Below are positions 25,086 through 35,100 of a stretch of 64,000 bases of DNA, piece after piece. Location of the stretch: contig JAZLCE010000027.1 in assembly GCA_045614025.1 (NCBI GenBank), positions 1 through 64,000 on the forward strand, in the 5' to 3' direction. Each line of letters begins with the position of its first letter. Position 1 is the stretch's first letter. The stretch is from RGIG4140 sp045614025. GTDB taxonomy: Bacteria > Pseudomonadota > Alphaproteobacteria > CAAHEQ01 > UBA3637. The position numbers and the translations under genes were made by a program. The notes beneath the pieces were generated by a model, which worked only from the letters and a program-made list of their open reading frames with translations, ran no database searches and was not told where the DNA came from.

Positions 25086-27470
25086 ATGCACGATTTACCA
25101 CCAATTATAACCGATTTAACCCTTATTGCTCTTTATGCTGGCGTAATTACGCTGATTTTTAAATGGTTAAAACAACCGGTTGTTTTGGGGTATGTTTTGG
25201 CAGGAATTATTGCAGGTCCATATCTTACACTTTTTCCATCTGTAACAGATGAGCACAGCATTAAAACTTGGGCTGATATTGGTGTAATCTTTTTGCTTTT
25301 TGGTCTTGGTCTTGAATTTAGCTTCAAAAAAATATTAAACGTTGGGAAAACGGCCATTATTACCGGCATGATGAATATTATTTTCTTGCTTTTTATCGGC
25401 TATTTAACAGGGCAAATGCTGGGATGGTCAACCATGAATAGTTTATTCCTTGGTGGGATGATTTCAATGAGTTCCACAACCATTATTATTAAGGCATTTG
25501 AAGAGCTAAATCTCAAAAAAATGAAGTTTACAGATCTTGTTTTTGGTGTTTTAGTTATTGAAGATATTGTTGGCATTTTGTTATTGGTTTTATTACCAAC
25601 CATTGCCATTAGTCAAAGCGTAAATGGAAATGAACTTCTTGTCAGTACATTAAAACTCTTATTCTTTTTAGTTCTTTGTTTTATCACAGGAATTTATCTG
25701 ATTCCAACATTTATGAAAAAAATCTCATCTTATTTAAACGATGAAACATTATTGATTATTTCTGTCGGTCTTTGTCTTGGAATGGTTTTATTTGCAACTT
25801 CCTCTGGTTTCTCATCGGCATTAGGCGCTTTCATCATGGGTGTTATTTTGGCAGAAACCAACCTTGTAAAGCGAATCGAACATGTTTTAAAACCATTAAA
25901 AGATTTCTTTGGCGCCGTCTTTTTTGTTTCAGTTGGCATGATGGTAAACCCTGCCATGTTTATCAAATATGCTGAACCAATTTTATATATTTCCCTTATT
26001 GTTATTTTGGGAAAAGTATTCTTTTCATGTATAGGTTTTGTTATTTCCGGGCAAACACCAAGAACCGCTATTTTATGTGGTTTTTCCCTTGCTCAAGTTG
26101 GGGAATTTGCATTCATTATTGCCTCTTTAGGATTAAGCCTTGGTGTTTTAGCAGATCATGTTTATCCAACTATTGTGGCTGTTTCCGTTCTAACCACGTT
26201 TACAACGCCTCTCATGATAAAATCTGCAGTGCCTTTTTATAATAAATTTAGAGATCTGTTACCACATAAAATTAAAGATTTTATCAAGCAAAATTTAATT
26301 CAATCTAATGAAAACAAAGAAGAAGATAATAATGCTTGGAACGAATTGTTTAAAAGATACTTTTTAAGATTACTTCTTTTTTCAATCATATTAATTGGCA
26401 TTATGAATGTTTCATTTCACTTGGTTGCTCCTTTGTTAAAAAGCATTTTCCCAAATATTCTAGCTCGCGTTTTAAACACAGCAATAACACTTATTTGTAT
26501 GGCGCCATTTATGAATGCTCTTCTTGTTTTAAAAGGAAGATTTTCAAAACTTTATATTGACCTTTGGATTGAAAAACAATCTAACAGAACACCTCTTTTA
26601 ATGTTAACAGCATTTAAAGTTTTAATCGTTGCCCTCTTTTTAATGGTTGTTGTTCATGAGTTATTGACAACAAATCCCTATGCTACTGGATTTTTAGTCG
26701 TTTTAACATTATTCTTTGTATTAAAATCTCAATGGGTTTCAGAACAATATATGAAAATTGAAGCCAGATTTTTAATCAACCTAAACCGCGAACAAATTGA
26801 ACAACAAATAAAAGAAAATGAAACCACTTACAACAAACAAAAAGAATGGCTTGACTCTTCTTTAGAAGTAATCACTATAACGCTTTTAAAAGAGGCTCCT
26901 TGGGTTGAAAAAGAATTAAAAGAGACAGAGTTTAGAGATAAATATGCCATGAATATTTTTAAAATTATTCGTGGAGATCAAATTATCAATATTCCAAGAT
27001 CAAATGAAAAATTATTCGCGGGAGATGAACTTACATTTGTTGGCACACCAAAACAACTTAAACGATTTAAATCCGCCAACCAAAACAATGGTATTTTAAT
27101 TAAAGAAAGCGATAAATCTATTACATTACATGATTATATTTTAAATCAAAAGGGTGAAACTGACATCAAAGATAAAACAACGCTTTTAAGCTGTGCATTT
27201 TTAGTTACTCCAGAATCAGGGCTTGAACAGCATAATATTTTAGATGCTCAAATCAGAAATAAAACAAAATGCTTGGTAATCGGAGTTGAAAGAAAATCAT
27301 CTTTATTTATTAACCCAGAATCAAACTTTATATTTAAAGAAGGTGATTTAATCTGGCTTTTAGGAGATCAAAAATCCATGACTCAAGAAGTTTTACACCA
27401 ACTTGAACTCAATGAAAAAGCTTCAGATGAAAAACAAACCAATAATGATACAGCTATTCAAACTTCCTAA
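25086..27470 (+). CDS. Monovalent cation:proton antiporter, CPA2 family (KefB-like)
   Basis: The 794-residue protein begins with a CPA2 exchanger domain of about 12 membrane segments (residues 8-390), with motifs LGYVLAGIIAGP, FLLFGLGLEFS and SSTTIIIKAFEEL. A second hydrophobic part (about 420-560) follows. The C-terminal part has TrkA-C/RCK-type domains, for example FKIIRGDQIINIPRSNEKLF and GDELTFVGTPKQLKRFK. It probably exchanges K+ or Na+ for protons. The canonical nucleotide-binding TrkA-N domain of KefB/KefC is not evident, so it is not clearly a glutathione-gated system. It has AAAAGGGGACTAAG before ATG 25086 and stands alone. Confidence 0.85.
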   Translation: MHDLPPIITDLTLIALYAGVITLIFKWLKQPVVLGYVLAGIIAGPYLTLFPSVTDEHSIKTWADIGVIFLLFGLGLEFSFKKILNVGKTAIITGMMNIIFLLFIGYLTGQMLGWSTMNSLFLGGMISMSSTTIIIKAFEELNLKKMKFTDLVFGVLVIEDIVGILLLVLLPTIAISQSVNGNELLVSTLKLLFFLVLCFITGIYLIPTFMKKISSYLNDETLLIISVGLCLGMVLFATSSGFSSALGAFIMGVILAETNLVKRIEHVLKPLKDFFGAVFFVSVGMMVNPAMFIKYAEPILYISLIVILGKVFFSCIGFVISGQTPRTAILCGFSLAQVGEFAFIIASLGLSLGVLADHVYPTIVAVSVLTTFTTPLMIKSAVPFYNKFRDLLPHKIKDFIKQNLIQSNENKEEDNNAWNELFKRYFLRLLLFSIILIGIMNVSFHLVAPLLKSIFPNILARVLNTAITLICMAPFMNALLVLKGRFSKLYIDLWIEKQSNRTPLLMLTAFKVLIVALFLMVVVHELLTTNPYATGFLVVLTLFFVLKSQWVSEQYMKIEARFLINLNREQIEQQIKENETTYNKQKEWLDSSLEVITITLLKEAPWVEKELKETEFRDKYAMNIFKIIRGDQIINIPRSNEKLFAGDELTFVGTPKQLKRFKSANQNNGILIKESDKSITLHDYILNQKGETDIKDKTTLLSCAFLVTPESGLEQHNILDAQIRNKTKCLVIGVERKSSLFINPESNFIFKEGDLIWLLGDQKSMTQEVLHQLELNEKASDEKQTNNDTAIQTS

Positions 27471-27619
27471 AAGTCTTTAAATCAAGGAATTTTAAAACAA
27501 ATAATCAAACAAAAAAGAAAAAGATAAAATTTTCTTTTGAAAATAAGTATTTTTTTGTGGAAAGAGGCATTTTTTTTAGCTATAATAAGTTAGTTGATTT
27601 GTTTTTTTAGGGGAAGAAC

Positions 27620-28819
27620 ATGAAAAATTGGAAACGAACACTTCTTATCGGCCTTGTTTGGGGATGCTTTTTATTTGGCTGGTGGGCAAAGTTTTTCTTC
27701 TTTACCAACTGGCAATTAGATATTTTTTCCATTGGTCATTGGCAATTCTTAATAGATGAATATAGAAAAGGTTGGGCAATTAAATCCACAAGTGATTGGG
27801 TTTTCCTTTGTTCTTTATGTTCCTTGCCGATCATTTATCTTTTTGGATGGAAATATGCCTTAGAAGTAAAATGGACAAAGTTATTGCATAATATAACCAA
27901 TAAGATTATTTATTTTTTCACAGGCAATAATGCTTCTAAACAACAAGTTAAATTATCATTAAATAAAAATTCATCAAAAAATATTCGCCCTAAAGCAATG
28001 GATAGTGGTTTGCTAAGACCAATTGAAAAAAGCACAGAACTTAAAGTTCCTGTTGATGAAAATGAACAATTTAACAAATCAAAAAGTATGGGACAATCTT
28101 CCTCTCCATATAAAAATGATTTTTCTGAAAATTCATCTTCTTTCAAACCAAGCCATTCCGGATTTTCATTTGATGAACCTAAAAATTCTTTTTCCTCATT
28201 TGACTCTCCTTTCACAAGTGGATTTACGCCACCAAGTATGAAACAAAGTCTATCAATTGCACCAAAACCATCTACTCAAGATGATTTTGATAGCATTTTA
28301 TTAGAGGATATTAAATTACCTGAACGCATTCCTCTTGAAGAAGATATGGAAGATATTTTATCTTCTGCTGGATATCAAATTCTGCCTCAAGTTTCTTTAG
28401 GCGATATAAAAATCGATTATTTGGCCGTTGGGGAAAATAAAATTCTTGTTTGCAAAATTGATCCAGAAGAAGGTGATTGGCTGGCTGATGAAGAAAAGTT
28501 CAATGGAGAAGATCCATTATGGTTTTCAGAAAGCTCTCATCGTGTTTCCCCAATTTACTATTTAACAGATCAAACAAATAAATTTGTTGAAAGATTAAAA
28601 ACCTTTGGCTACATGGGAAAAGTTCAACCTATTTTTGTTATAAAAACAGGAAATATTATTAATGCTGAAGATATGTTATCAGCTTGGAGTGAAATGAATA
28701 TAATGGTTTGCAGAACTGATAAGGGTGGGCCAGATGAGCTGGATAGTTTTGCAGATACGGTTTTGCCTGACACAGAACCAAGTGATGAAACCATGACAAT
28801 TGTGCAAAATGCTTTATAG
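27620..28819 (+). CDS. Membrane protein with nuclease-like C-terminal domain, next to the coupling protein
   Basis: A 399-residue protein with two membrane segments (about 7-29 and 60-78) and a long Ser/Asn/Pro-rich linker (about 105-225). A C-terminal domain (about 235-399) follows with VSLGDIKIDYLAVGENKILV then CKID. The Asp (D266), beta-hairpin and Lys (K279) pattern resembles NERD/restriction-like nuclease folds, but I cannot confirm catalytic residues. It is the first gene of a four-gene operon and ends 9 nt before a VirD4-type coupling ATPase. It may be an accessory membrane part of that machine. GGGGAAGAAC precedes ATG 27620. Confidence 0.6.
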   Translation: MKNWKRTLLIGLVWGCFLFGWWAKFFFFTNWQLDIFSIGHWQFLIDEYRKGWAIKSTSDWVFLCSLCSLPIIYLFGWKYALEVKWTKLLHNITNKIIYFFTGNNASKQQVKLSLNKNSSKNIRPKAMDSGLLRPIEKSTELKVPVDENEQFNKSKSMGQSSSPYKNDFSENSSSFKPSHSGFSFDEPKNSFSSFDSPFTSGFTPPSMKQSLSIAPKPSTQDDFDSILLEDIKLPERIPLEEDMEDILSSAGYQILPQVSLGDIKIDYLAVGENKILVCKIDPEEGDWLADEEKFNGEDPLWFSESSHRVSPIYYLTDQTNKFVERLKTFGYMGKVQPIFVIKTGNIINAEDMLSAWSEMNIMVCRTDKGGPDELDSFADTVLPDTEPSDETMTIVQNAL

Positions 28820-28828
28820 GAGACTAAA

Positions 28829-31012
28829 ATGGCTTTTAAAAGGGACAGTGCATATGAAGATCAGACAAAATATGTTTTATGGATAATGTGGACCGTCATT
28901 GCAGCTTTTGCTGCACTTTATGTCTTAATGCTTCTTATGATTCCATTAAGATATCTTTTTAATAATGAATTAAGTATTTTAACTTGGCAATATATCATTG
29001 AATTTTGGAAACAAACTTGGGATGATACAACAAAATTGATTGGTATATATTCTGCTGCTATCAAGAAATTTTCACATATGCAACAGCCAAGAACAACAGA
29101 TTATTTGATTTTTGTGCCTTTTATCGCATTTTTCCTTATTTTTATTGGTGGCTTAATCAGAAATCCTTATGAATATATGCCCAAAATTTTTGGTGGTGGG
29201 CGTATGGCTGAATATGGCGACATTAAAAAGATGAAACTTTTTGATGGATTTTGCATTGTTTTAGGTCGATTTAAAGGCAAATTAATGAAAATGCCTGAAA
29301 CACTTTCTTGCCTTGTTGTTGCCCCTCCGGGAACCGGTAAAACTGTTGGGGTTGTGATTCCAACAATTTTAGAATCCCCAACATTAAGCCTTATTGTAAA
29401 CGACCCTAAACCAGAGCTTTGCTATAACACAACTGCTTATAGAGCAACAATTGGCCCAGTCTTCGTAATTAACTGGGGGGCTCAAGATGAACCAGAAAAA
29501 GGGATTTTCTATCCAAGTTGGAACCCTCTTTCAGCTTCTTGTTTACCACCGCTTGGAAGTGATCGTGAAAAATATATTGACTCAATGGTTGCTGTGTTGG
29601 TTGAAGAGCCAAAAGGTGGTGCCGATCCTCACTGGTCAAAAACAGGTCGAAACGCCATGGCTGGGTTCTTGCAATTTATTTCAAGTAAATGTGAACGCGC
29701 CCGAGCAAACGATTACTTTATTAATAAATTAATGGAAGGCAACTTTGATGAAGAAGATGCCAGAGTTTTAGCAACTTATTATGATGGCATGAACGATCAA
29801 TCAGCACAATTAGCTTTAACCGCTCTTCAAAAAGGGGAGTTGAGTGTTGATAACTATGCTCCTATTGGAACATGGGAGGGATTACCAGAACAATGGCAAG
29901 GAAATGAACCTTGTATCGCCATGATTTTTGACTGGTTAACTGAATCTCAAATGAAAATTGCTGCCGATATTAAGCGCCGTTCAGATGAAGGGGATCAAAT
30001 GGCAATGATGGCCGATCCAATGCGTGATTTGTTGGATTTAGCTGTTAAAGAAGCAACGCGTTTTGCTTATGCCCATCGTGCTGTTGTTGAAATGAACCAA
30101 TTATCAGGAACACCAGATAAGGAACGCGGTTCTATTCTTTCAACTGCTTTAACAGGGATTAATATCTTTAAAAACTCTGCCGTGCGTATGAGAACAAAAT
30201 TCAGTGATTTAACATTCCGTGATTTGCGTGGTCTACAAGATCCAATCAGTGGAGAAGTTAAACCTGTTTCAGTGTATCTTTCTGTTAACCAAGTTGATGC
30301 TCGTTCAATGAACGTGATTACTGGTATTTTTGTTGAATTAATGAGTTCATTCTTGATTTCTAATCCACCAAACTTTGTTGGAACTGATGGAATTAAGTCT
30401 GGTCCATATCCAGTATTATTTGTGCTTGACGAGTTCCCTCAAATGCCAAAACTTGCCGCTGTTAAAGATGGTCCAGCCGTTGGTCGTGGTCAAAAAGTGG
30501 CTTACTTACTTATTGGACAAGATTTAGGGCAAATTTCTGGGCAATATGGGAAAGACGACCTCGAAACAATTATCACAACAACTGCCGCAAAAGTTATTTT
30601 GGCTCAAAACAACGAACAAACAGCAGAGCGTTTCTCAAAAATGATCGGAACCAAAACAATTGAAGTGGCCTCCTCTAGCCGAACAGAAGGTGTTTCACAA
30701 CAAACAAATCCTTTTGCGGCAAATATTTCACGCTCACTTCAAAGTTCAAGTGTTGTTGGTGCTTCTGAAATGATGAGTTTGGAAAAAACAAAACAATATG
30801 TTCTTTTCCAAGGATTCTTAAACAGACCAATTTTAGCTGATGCTCCTCGTTGGTTCTTGGATAAAGGCATGAAGAAAAAATGCGAAATGGGCGCTTCTCC
30901 ATGGGTTCCATATTGGATTGTTGCCCAACGTGAAAATACAGATATGCAAACGCTTAAAATTATTATGAAGGGTCAAATTGACGATTTAGATGAAGAATTA
31001 AAAGGTGCTTAA
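28829..31012 (+). CDS. VirD4/TraG-type type IV coupling ATPase
   Basis: The 727-residue protein has two N-terminal membrane segments (about 18-40 and 92-110). A TraG/VirD4 ATPase domain follows with Walker A PPGTGKT (166-172), preceded by LSCLVVA, and Walker B VLFVLDEFPQMPKL near residue 530. The motif VAYLLIGQDLGQI and the late ATPase motifs are intact. Coupling proteins bring substrates to a type IV secretion channel or move DNA in conjugation. No other secretion genes (virB/tra) or relaxase are in the window. It is the second gene of a four-gene operon and shares one nucleotide of its stop (TAATG) with the HNH-like gene. Confidence 0.93.
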   Translation: MAFKRDSAYEDQTKYVLWIMWTVIAAFAALYVLMLLMIPLRYLFNNELSILTWQYIIEFWKQTWDDTTKLIGIYSAAIKKFSHMQQPRTTDYLIFVPFIAFFLIFIGGLIRNPYEYMPKIFGGGRMAEYGDIKKMKLFDGFCIVLGRFKGKLMKMPETLSCLVVAPPGTGKTVGVVIPTILESPTLSLIVNDPKPELCYNTTAYRATIGPVFVINWGAQDEPEKGIFYPSWNPLSASCLPPLGSDREKYIDSMVAVLVEEPKGGADPHWSKTGRNAMAGFLQFISSKCERARANDYFINKLMEGNFDEEDARVLATYYDGMNDQSAQLALTALQKGELSVDNYAPIGTWEGLPEQWQGNEPCIAMIFDWLTESQMKIAADIKRRSDEGDQMAMMADPMRDLLDLAVKEATRFAYAHRAVVEMNQLSGTPDKERGSILSTALTGINIFKNSAVRMRTKFSDLTFRDLRGLQDPISGEVKPVSVYLSVNQVDARSMNVITGIFVELMSSFLISNPPNFVGTDGIKSGPYPVLFVLDEFPQMPKLAAVKDGPAVGRGQKVAYLLIGQDLGQISGQYGKDDLETIITTTAAKVILAQNNEQTAERFSKMIGTKTIEVASSSRTEGVSQQTNPFAANISRSLQSSSVVGASEMMSLEKTKQYVLFQGFLNRPILADAPRWFLDKGMKKKCEMGASPWVPYWIVAQRENTDMQTLKIIMKGQIDDLDEELKGA

Positions 31013-31719
31013 TGGATAATAGGATAAGTCTTTCAGATTTAAACAATGATGACTCCTTACTCTCTTGGGATGATCTTTTTGAACAAGAACCTCAAGAAGA
31101 AGAGCCTTTTATTGATAAAGACTTTTTTAAATCCCTTGAAGCCTTAAGTCAAAAAGAAGAAGAAAAAGCACCAAAAGATCAATCCTATTGGGAAAATTTG
31201 TTTAATGAAATGAACTTTCCAGGAATGGATTTAATGGCTGTAACATACTTTTCTTCTTCTTTGAATAACCCCATTGATACGCATCTAAAAATGCGTCGTT
31301 TAACAAGAGATTTTGTTCGGTTGCTGAGTTATAACTACATTATGGATTTGCGTTCTGCAGGGCTTTCTGAAGAAGCAATTTTCTATATGAAAAAAGGGAA
31401 AATACCAGAAAACTATACCGTTCATTTAAAATACCCACTCGAATATGGCGGTTCACTTGATTTTAACAATATGGTTCTTATTCAAGATAAACCTTTTCAT
31501 GATATGATCCATTCTTATATTGATAAACAATTGATATCACCAAGTGGAATTGAATATCCTTCTTTATTATATGTTCCTGTGCCTGTTGGTAAGGTTTATG
31601 TGCCCTTCTCTCTTTTTACAGGGTCTGGAGGTAAAAACAAGCAAGATAGAAGTGTTTATGCCGGATATTCATCTGCTGCACTAAATAAAATTGCACTTAA
31701 AAGTATGCCAGGGAGATAA
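31012..31719 (+). CDS. Protein with HNH-nuclease-like domain (possible secreted effector)
   Basis: The 235-residue protein has an acidic N-terminus (1-65) with two similar short motifs (LSWDDLF and QSYWENLF) and a central helical part. A stretch that fits HNH nuclease folds follows: VHLKYPLEYGG (137-147), FNN (151-153) and FHDMIH (162-167). In colicin-type HNH enzymes the first site is His-His; here it is His-Leu (138-139), so the general base may be missing or provided otherwise. There is no signal peptide. Its start codon overlaps the VirD4 stop, and a SUKH-like gene follows at 2 nt. The arrangement suggests a substrate of the coupling protein with its immunity protein. Confidence 0.6.
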   Translation: MDNRISLSDLNNDDSLLSWDDLFEQEPQEEEPFIDKDFFKSLEALSQKEEEKAPKDQSYWENLFNEMNFPGMDLMAVTYFSSSLNNPIDTHLKMRRLTRDFVRLLSYNYIMDLRSAGLSEEAIFYMKKGKIPENYTVHLKYPLEYGGSLDFNNMVLIQDKPFHDMIHSYIDKQLISPSGIEYPSLLYVPVPVGKVYVPFSLFTGSGGKNKQDRSVYAGYSSAALNKIALKSMPGR

Positions 31720-31721
31720 TT

Positions 31722-32168
31722 ATGCGCATTTTGCATCAAGTTTTAAAAAAAATATATCAAGACTATGCTGTTTTTTTTCCACCAGCTAAATTAAACGAAA
31801 TTCAAAAAATTAATATTCAACTTTCTCAATCTGGATTATCTTCCCTTCCCCAAGATTATATTGATTTTTTAATGTTAACAGATGGTCTTTTTCATAATGG
31901 ATTAGAAATGTTTTCAACCATTTCACATGAACGTGACAAAGGGGCATTTTTTCATCGTAGTATCATACAAATGCATAAACTTTTTAGTCAAAATCCCAAT
32001 ATGAAAAATAAAATTATGTTAGCACAAGCACCAGAAGAATTTGTTTTATATGATCTTCAAAGAAAAGAGTATCAACTCATGGATCGATACTCTTATACTG
32101 TTTTTTTAAAATTTCCAAACTTGCTTGATGTAATTTATTATTACACCAAACCTGTTTTAGATAAATAA
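31722..32168 (+). CDS. SUKH (SMI1/KNR4, YrhA-like) family protein, possible immunity protein
   Basis: A 148-residue soluble protein with the SUKH hallmark segment: SLPQDYIDFLMLTDGL followed by HNGLEMF (about residues 40-63), with the later strand EEFVLYDLQRKEYQLMDRYS. SUKH proteins often neutralise nuclease toxins in bacterial polymorphic toxin systems. It is the last gene of the operon, 2 nt after the HNH-like gene, which fits an effector followed by its immunity protein. It converges on the AsmA-like gene. Other roles are possible, since SUKH domains also occur outside toxin systems. Confidence 0.7.
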   Translation: MRILHQVLKKIYQDYAVFFPPAKLNEIQKINIQLSQSGLSSLPQDYIDFLMLTDGLFHNGLEMFSTISHERDKGAFFHRSIIQMHKLFSQNPNMKNKIMLAQAPEEFVLYDLQRKEYQLMDRYSYTVFLKFPNLLDVIYYYTKPVLDK

Positions 32169-32172
32169 ATTA

Positions 32173-35100
32173 TTACCTTTCTATCACACCTTTGAAATGA
32201 TGTGTTTCTTCAACTTCTTCAGAAGAGTTTTCTTCTATTGCTTCAACTTCTGATCCATCTAAAATATCTTCATTTGGAATTTTTTGAACAGAAAGTGGAG
32301 CAATTTTCGGCATATCTTCCGTTTCAAAACGAGAAACATATTCATAAGCTCTAGATACTTTCAAAAAGGATTCTTTCGCAGCATCCATTAATGCAGCATG
32401 TTCTTCACCAGAAATATCAGGACCAAATGATTGATTAATACGTTCTAAAGCCTCTGTATATTGACGGGCTGCTGGCAAAAGTTTTGCAACAATTTCAATA
32501 TAAGGATTTGCCTCATAAACAATTTCAATTCTTTCAAGCATTTCTTTTGATTGCTTAACAAAAGATTGAACTTGTTTTCTATCTTCAAAATATAAATCTT
32601 TAACAGCGGCATCAACAGCCTCACTTGCTTTTAAAACAGCTAAACGAGACTGTTCCATTAATTGGATATATTGAGCATCCGTTAAACTTTCTTTAACAGA
32701 AAGTTGGTTTACAACTGACAAGGCATCTTTTGCATTTTGCAATAAATAAGAAGCCGACTCATTATCCCCTGAATAAAGTTTTTTCTCTGCTGTTTTAACA
32801 GCTTCTCTTGCTTCAGCTATTGCCGCTTTAATCCGTTCAGCACGTTCATTTAAACTGATTGCTGCTAACTTTTCTTTTTCTTTTTGCAATTCTTCTGCAA
32901 TTTTTGTGTTATCTTTTTCAACAAGATCCTCCACTGCATTTGATAAGTCAACAAAATTTGTTAAATAAACAGGTGAACTTGTTTTTCCTTTAAGCGAAAG
33001 AGCAAATGGAGGCAAATCAGTATATGCAGCTAAAGAAATCGGAACAGAAATATCAATTTCTTTTTTAGGCATATTATAAATAATTTGCATTGGATTTGAA
33101 TAGAAACCTTCAGCTTTTAATGAAGCATCCATCATTTTTAAAATACCATTATCAATTGTAAATCCGCCAGACAAAGATTCAATATGTGTTTTTCCTGCCG
33201 TTAAAAATCTTGAAATTTCAGTGTCAAATTCATGTTTTGGCAAACGATTTTGAATTGTTTTTTGAATTAATGGAGTGATTTTTTGAATATCGGCCCCAAC
33301 AAAAAGAGGGTTACTGATTTGTAATTTACCACTCCCGGCTAAATTCATTCTCATTTCGGCAGGAGATTTTCCCAACGCATTTATTTTGCTAGATAACGTT
33401 AATAATCCACCGCCAAATGCTGTATTTGATGAGCTTAATAAGTTTTGAGAAAGTTCAACTCCTAATAAATTCACATCCATTTTAAGTTGCGGCACACCGC
33501 TCCAAGATAATGATCCATTCATTTTTAAAGAAGAACCTTCGTTAGATGGAACACCTGACAATTCTGTTAATGCGAGCATTTTATCTTGGATGGCCAAATC
33601 AACAACGGCATTTTTAAGCTCTTTTGCATTGAATAAAATTTGTCCTGTTTCAAGACGGGCTTTAACCTGCCATAAATCTAACATTGAAAAATCAAATGCT
33701 TTTTCTGAAGATCTTCCTTCATCAAAAATATGCGCAAATTCCCGCAAAATATATTTATCAAAATCAAAAGATGGTGTTTTAATTTTTACATCTATTGATT
33801 TTTGAGATGGAGTATTTTTCAAACTACCTTCCACTTCAAGATGATTAACTCCAATTTGAATATCAGAAGCATTAAACTTCATGTCTTGCATAGAGCCATT
33901 CATTAATCCTTTAAAAGAGAGTTCTCCTTCAATAGCATTATTAATCTTATCCGTCATAACAACATCTTTTAAAAACTTTTGGAAACTTGGATAAGTTAAT
34001 TCAACTCTCAAATCTTTTGCTACTGGAATATTATTTTCAAAAGATATATCACCATTTAAAATCGTTTCAAGTTCCCCGATTTTAGTTGTATAATTCCCTG
34101 TCCAATTATTTTTATCTTCTGATAAGGTTAAGTTTGCAGAAAGCTTATCAGCTTTATTCAAATATGAATTATATGAAATTAAATTTGCTCTATCTAAAAA
34201 GAGTTTTAATTCTTTTGTGCTAAAATCCAAACGCAATGAATTAATTTTTTGATCAGGCGTTCCAACTTTATCAATTTCAGCAGAAGATAAAACCGAAGCC
34301 ATAGCCGCATCTGTTATTCTCAATTGATTTAACTTTAACAAACCATTATCAAGTGAACCATCCAATTTAACCTTACGCATAGGCAAATTGAAAGCTGTTA
34401 CCTCTTTCATATCAACAGAAAGTTTTCCATTTTTTCCGGTTAAAAATGAAGCCCCTTGAAAAAATGATTTAATTGTTGGCAAAATCAAAGCTAAATCTTG
34501 CTTTTCTTTTTGAGGTTTATAGCCAACATACTTGTCTAAATCAACATTTTCAAGACTACCTGAAAATCCAACAAAAGGCGTTTCTGACTTTAAATAATTT
34601 ACTTTCCCTTTTAATGAGCCCCCATCAGATTCAAAACGTTCAATATCAACAGATATATTATCTTGCACCCAAAGAACATTTCCTTCAAAAGATGCTTTTT
34701 GAAGAACATTTGGCGCCATTGATTTAATATCAATATATTTTGAAAGGAGTGTTCTTAAATTTTTTGATTCACCACTTAAAATCAAAGACCAACCTTCTTT
34801 TTCATCTTGAATTAGCGATCCTCCTGTTGCTGAAATATTTGTTTCTCCATCCAAAAGAGCTTTTAAAGAATGAATAATCATTCTGCCGTTTTTCTTTGAA
34901 ACAGAAAGATTCATATCGTTAATAACTTGATCTTTGTTTGTTATTTTTTGAGCATTTAATTTTAAATCATAATCAGGTGTATTTACATCTATTAAATTAA
35001 TTTTCTTAACCTCATTGATTAAATCACTCCAATCAACCACATTAAAATGATTGATGTCCACACCCGCAGTATAAAATAGTTTTCCCTCTTTTTCTTCACG

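Noticed and set aside
27541..27619. Promoter before the coupling-protein operon
   Set aside because: TATAAT is present at 27581, but the nearest -35-like sequence is 20 nt away, so I do not call it.
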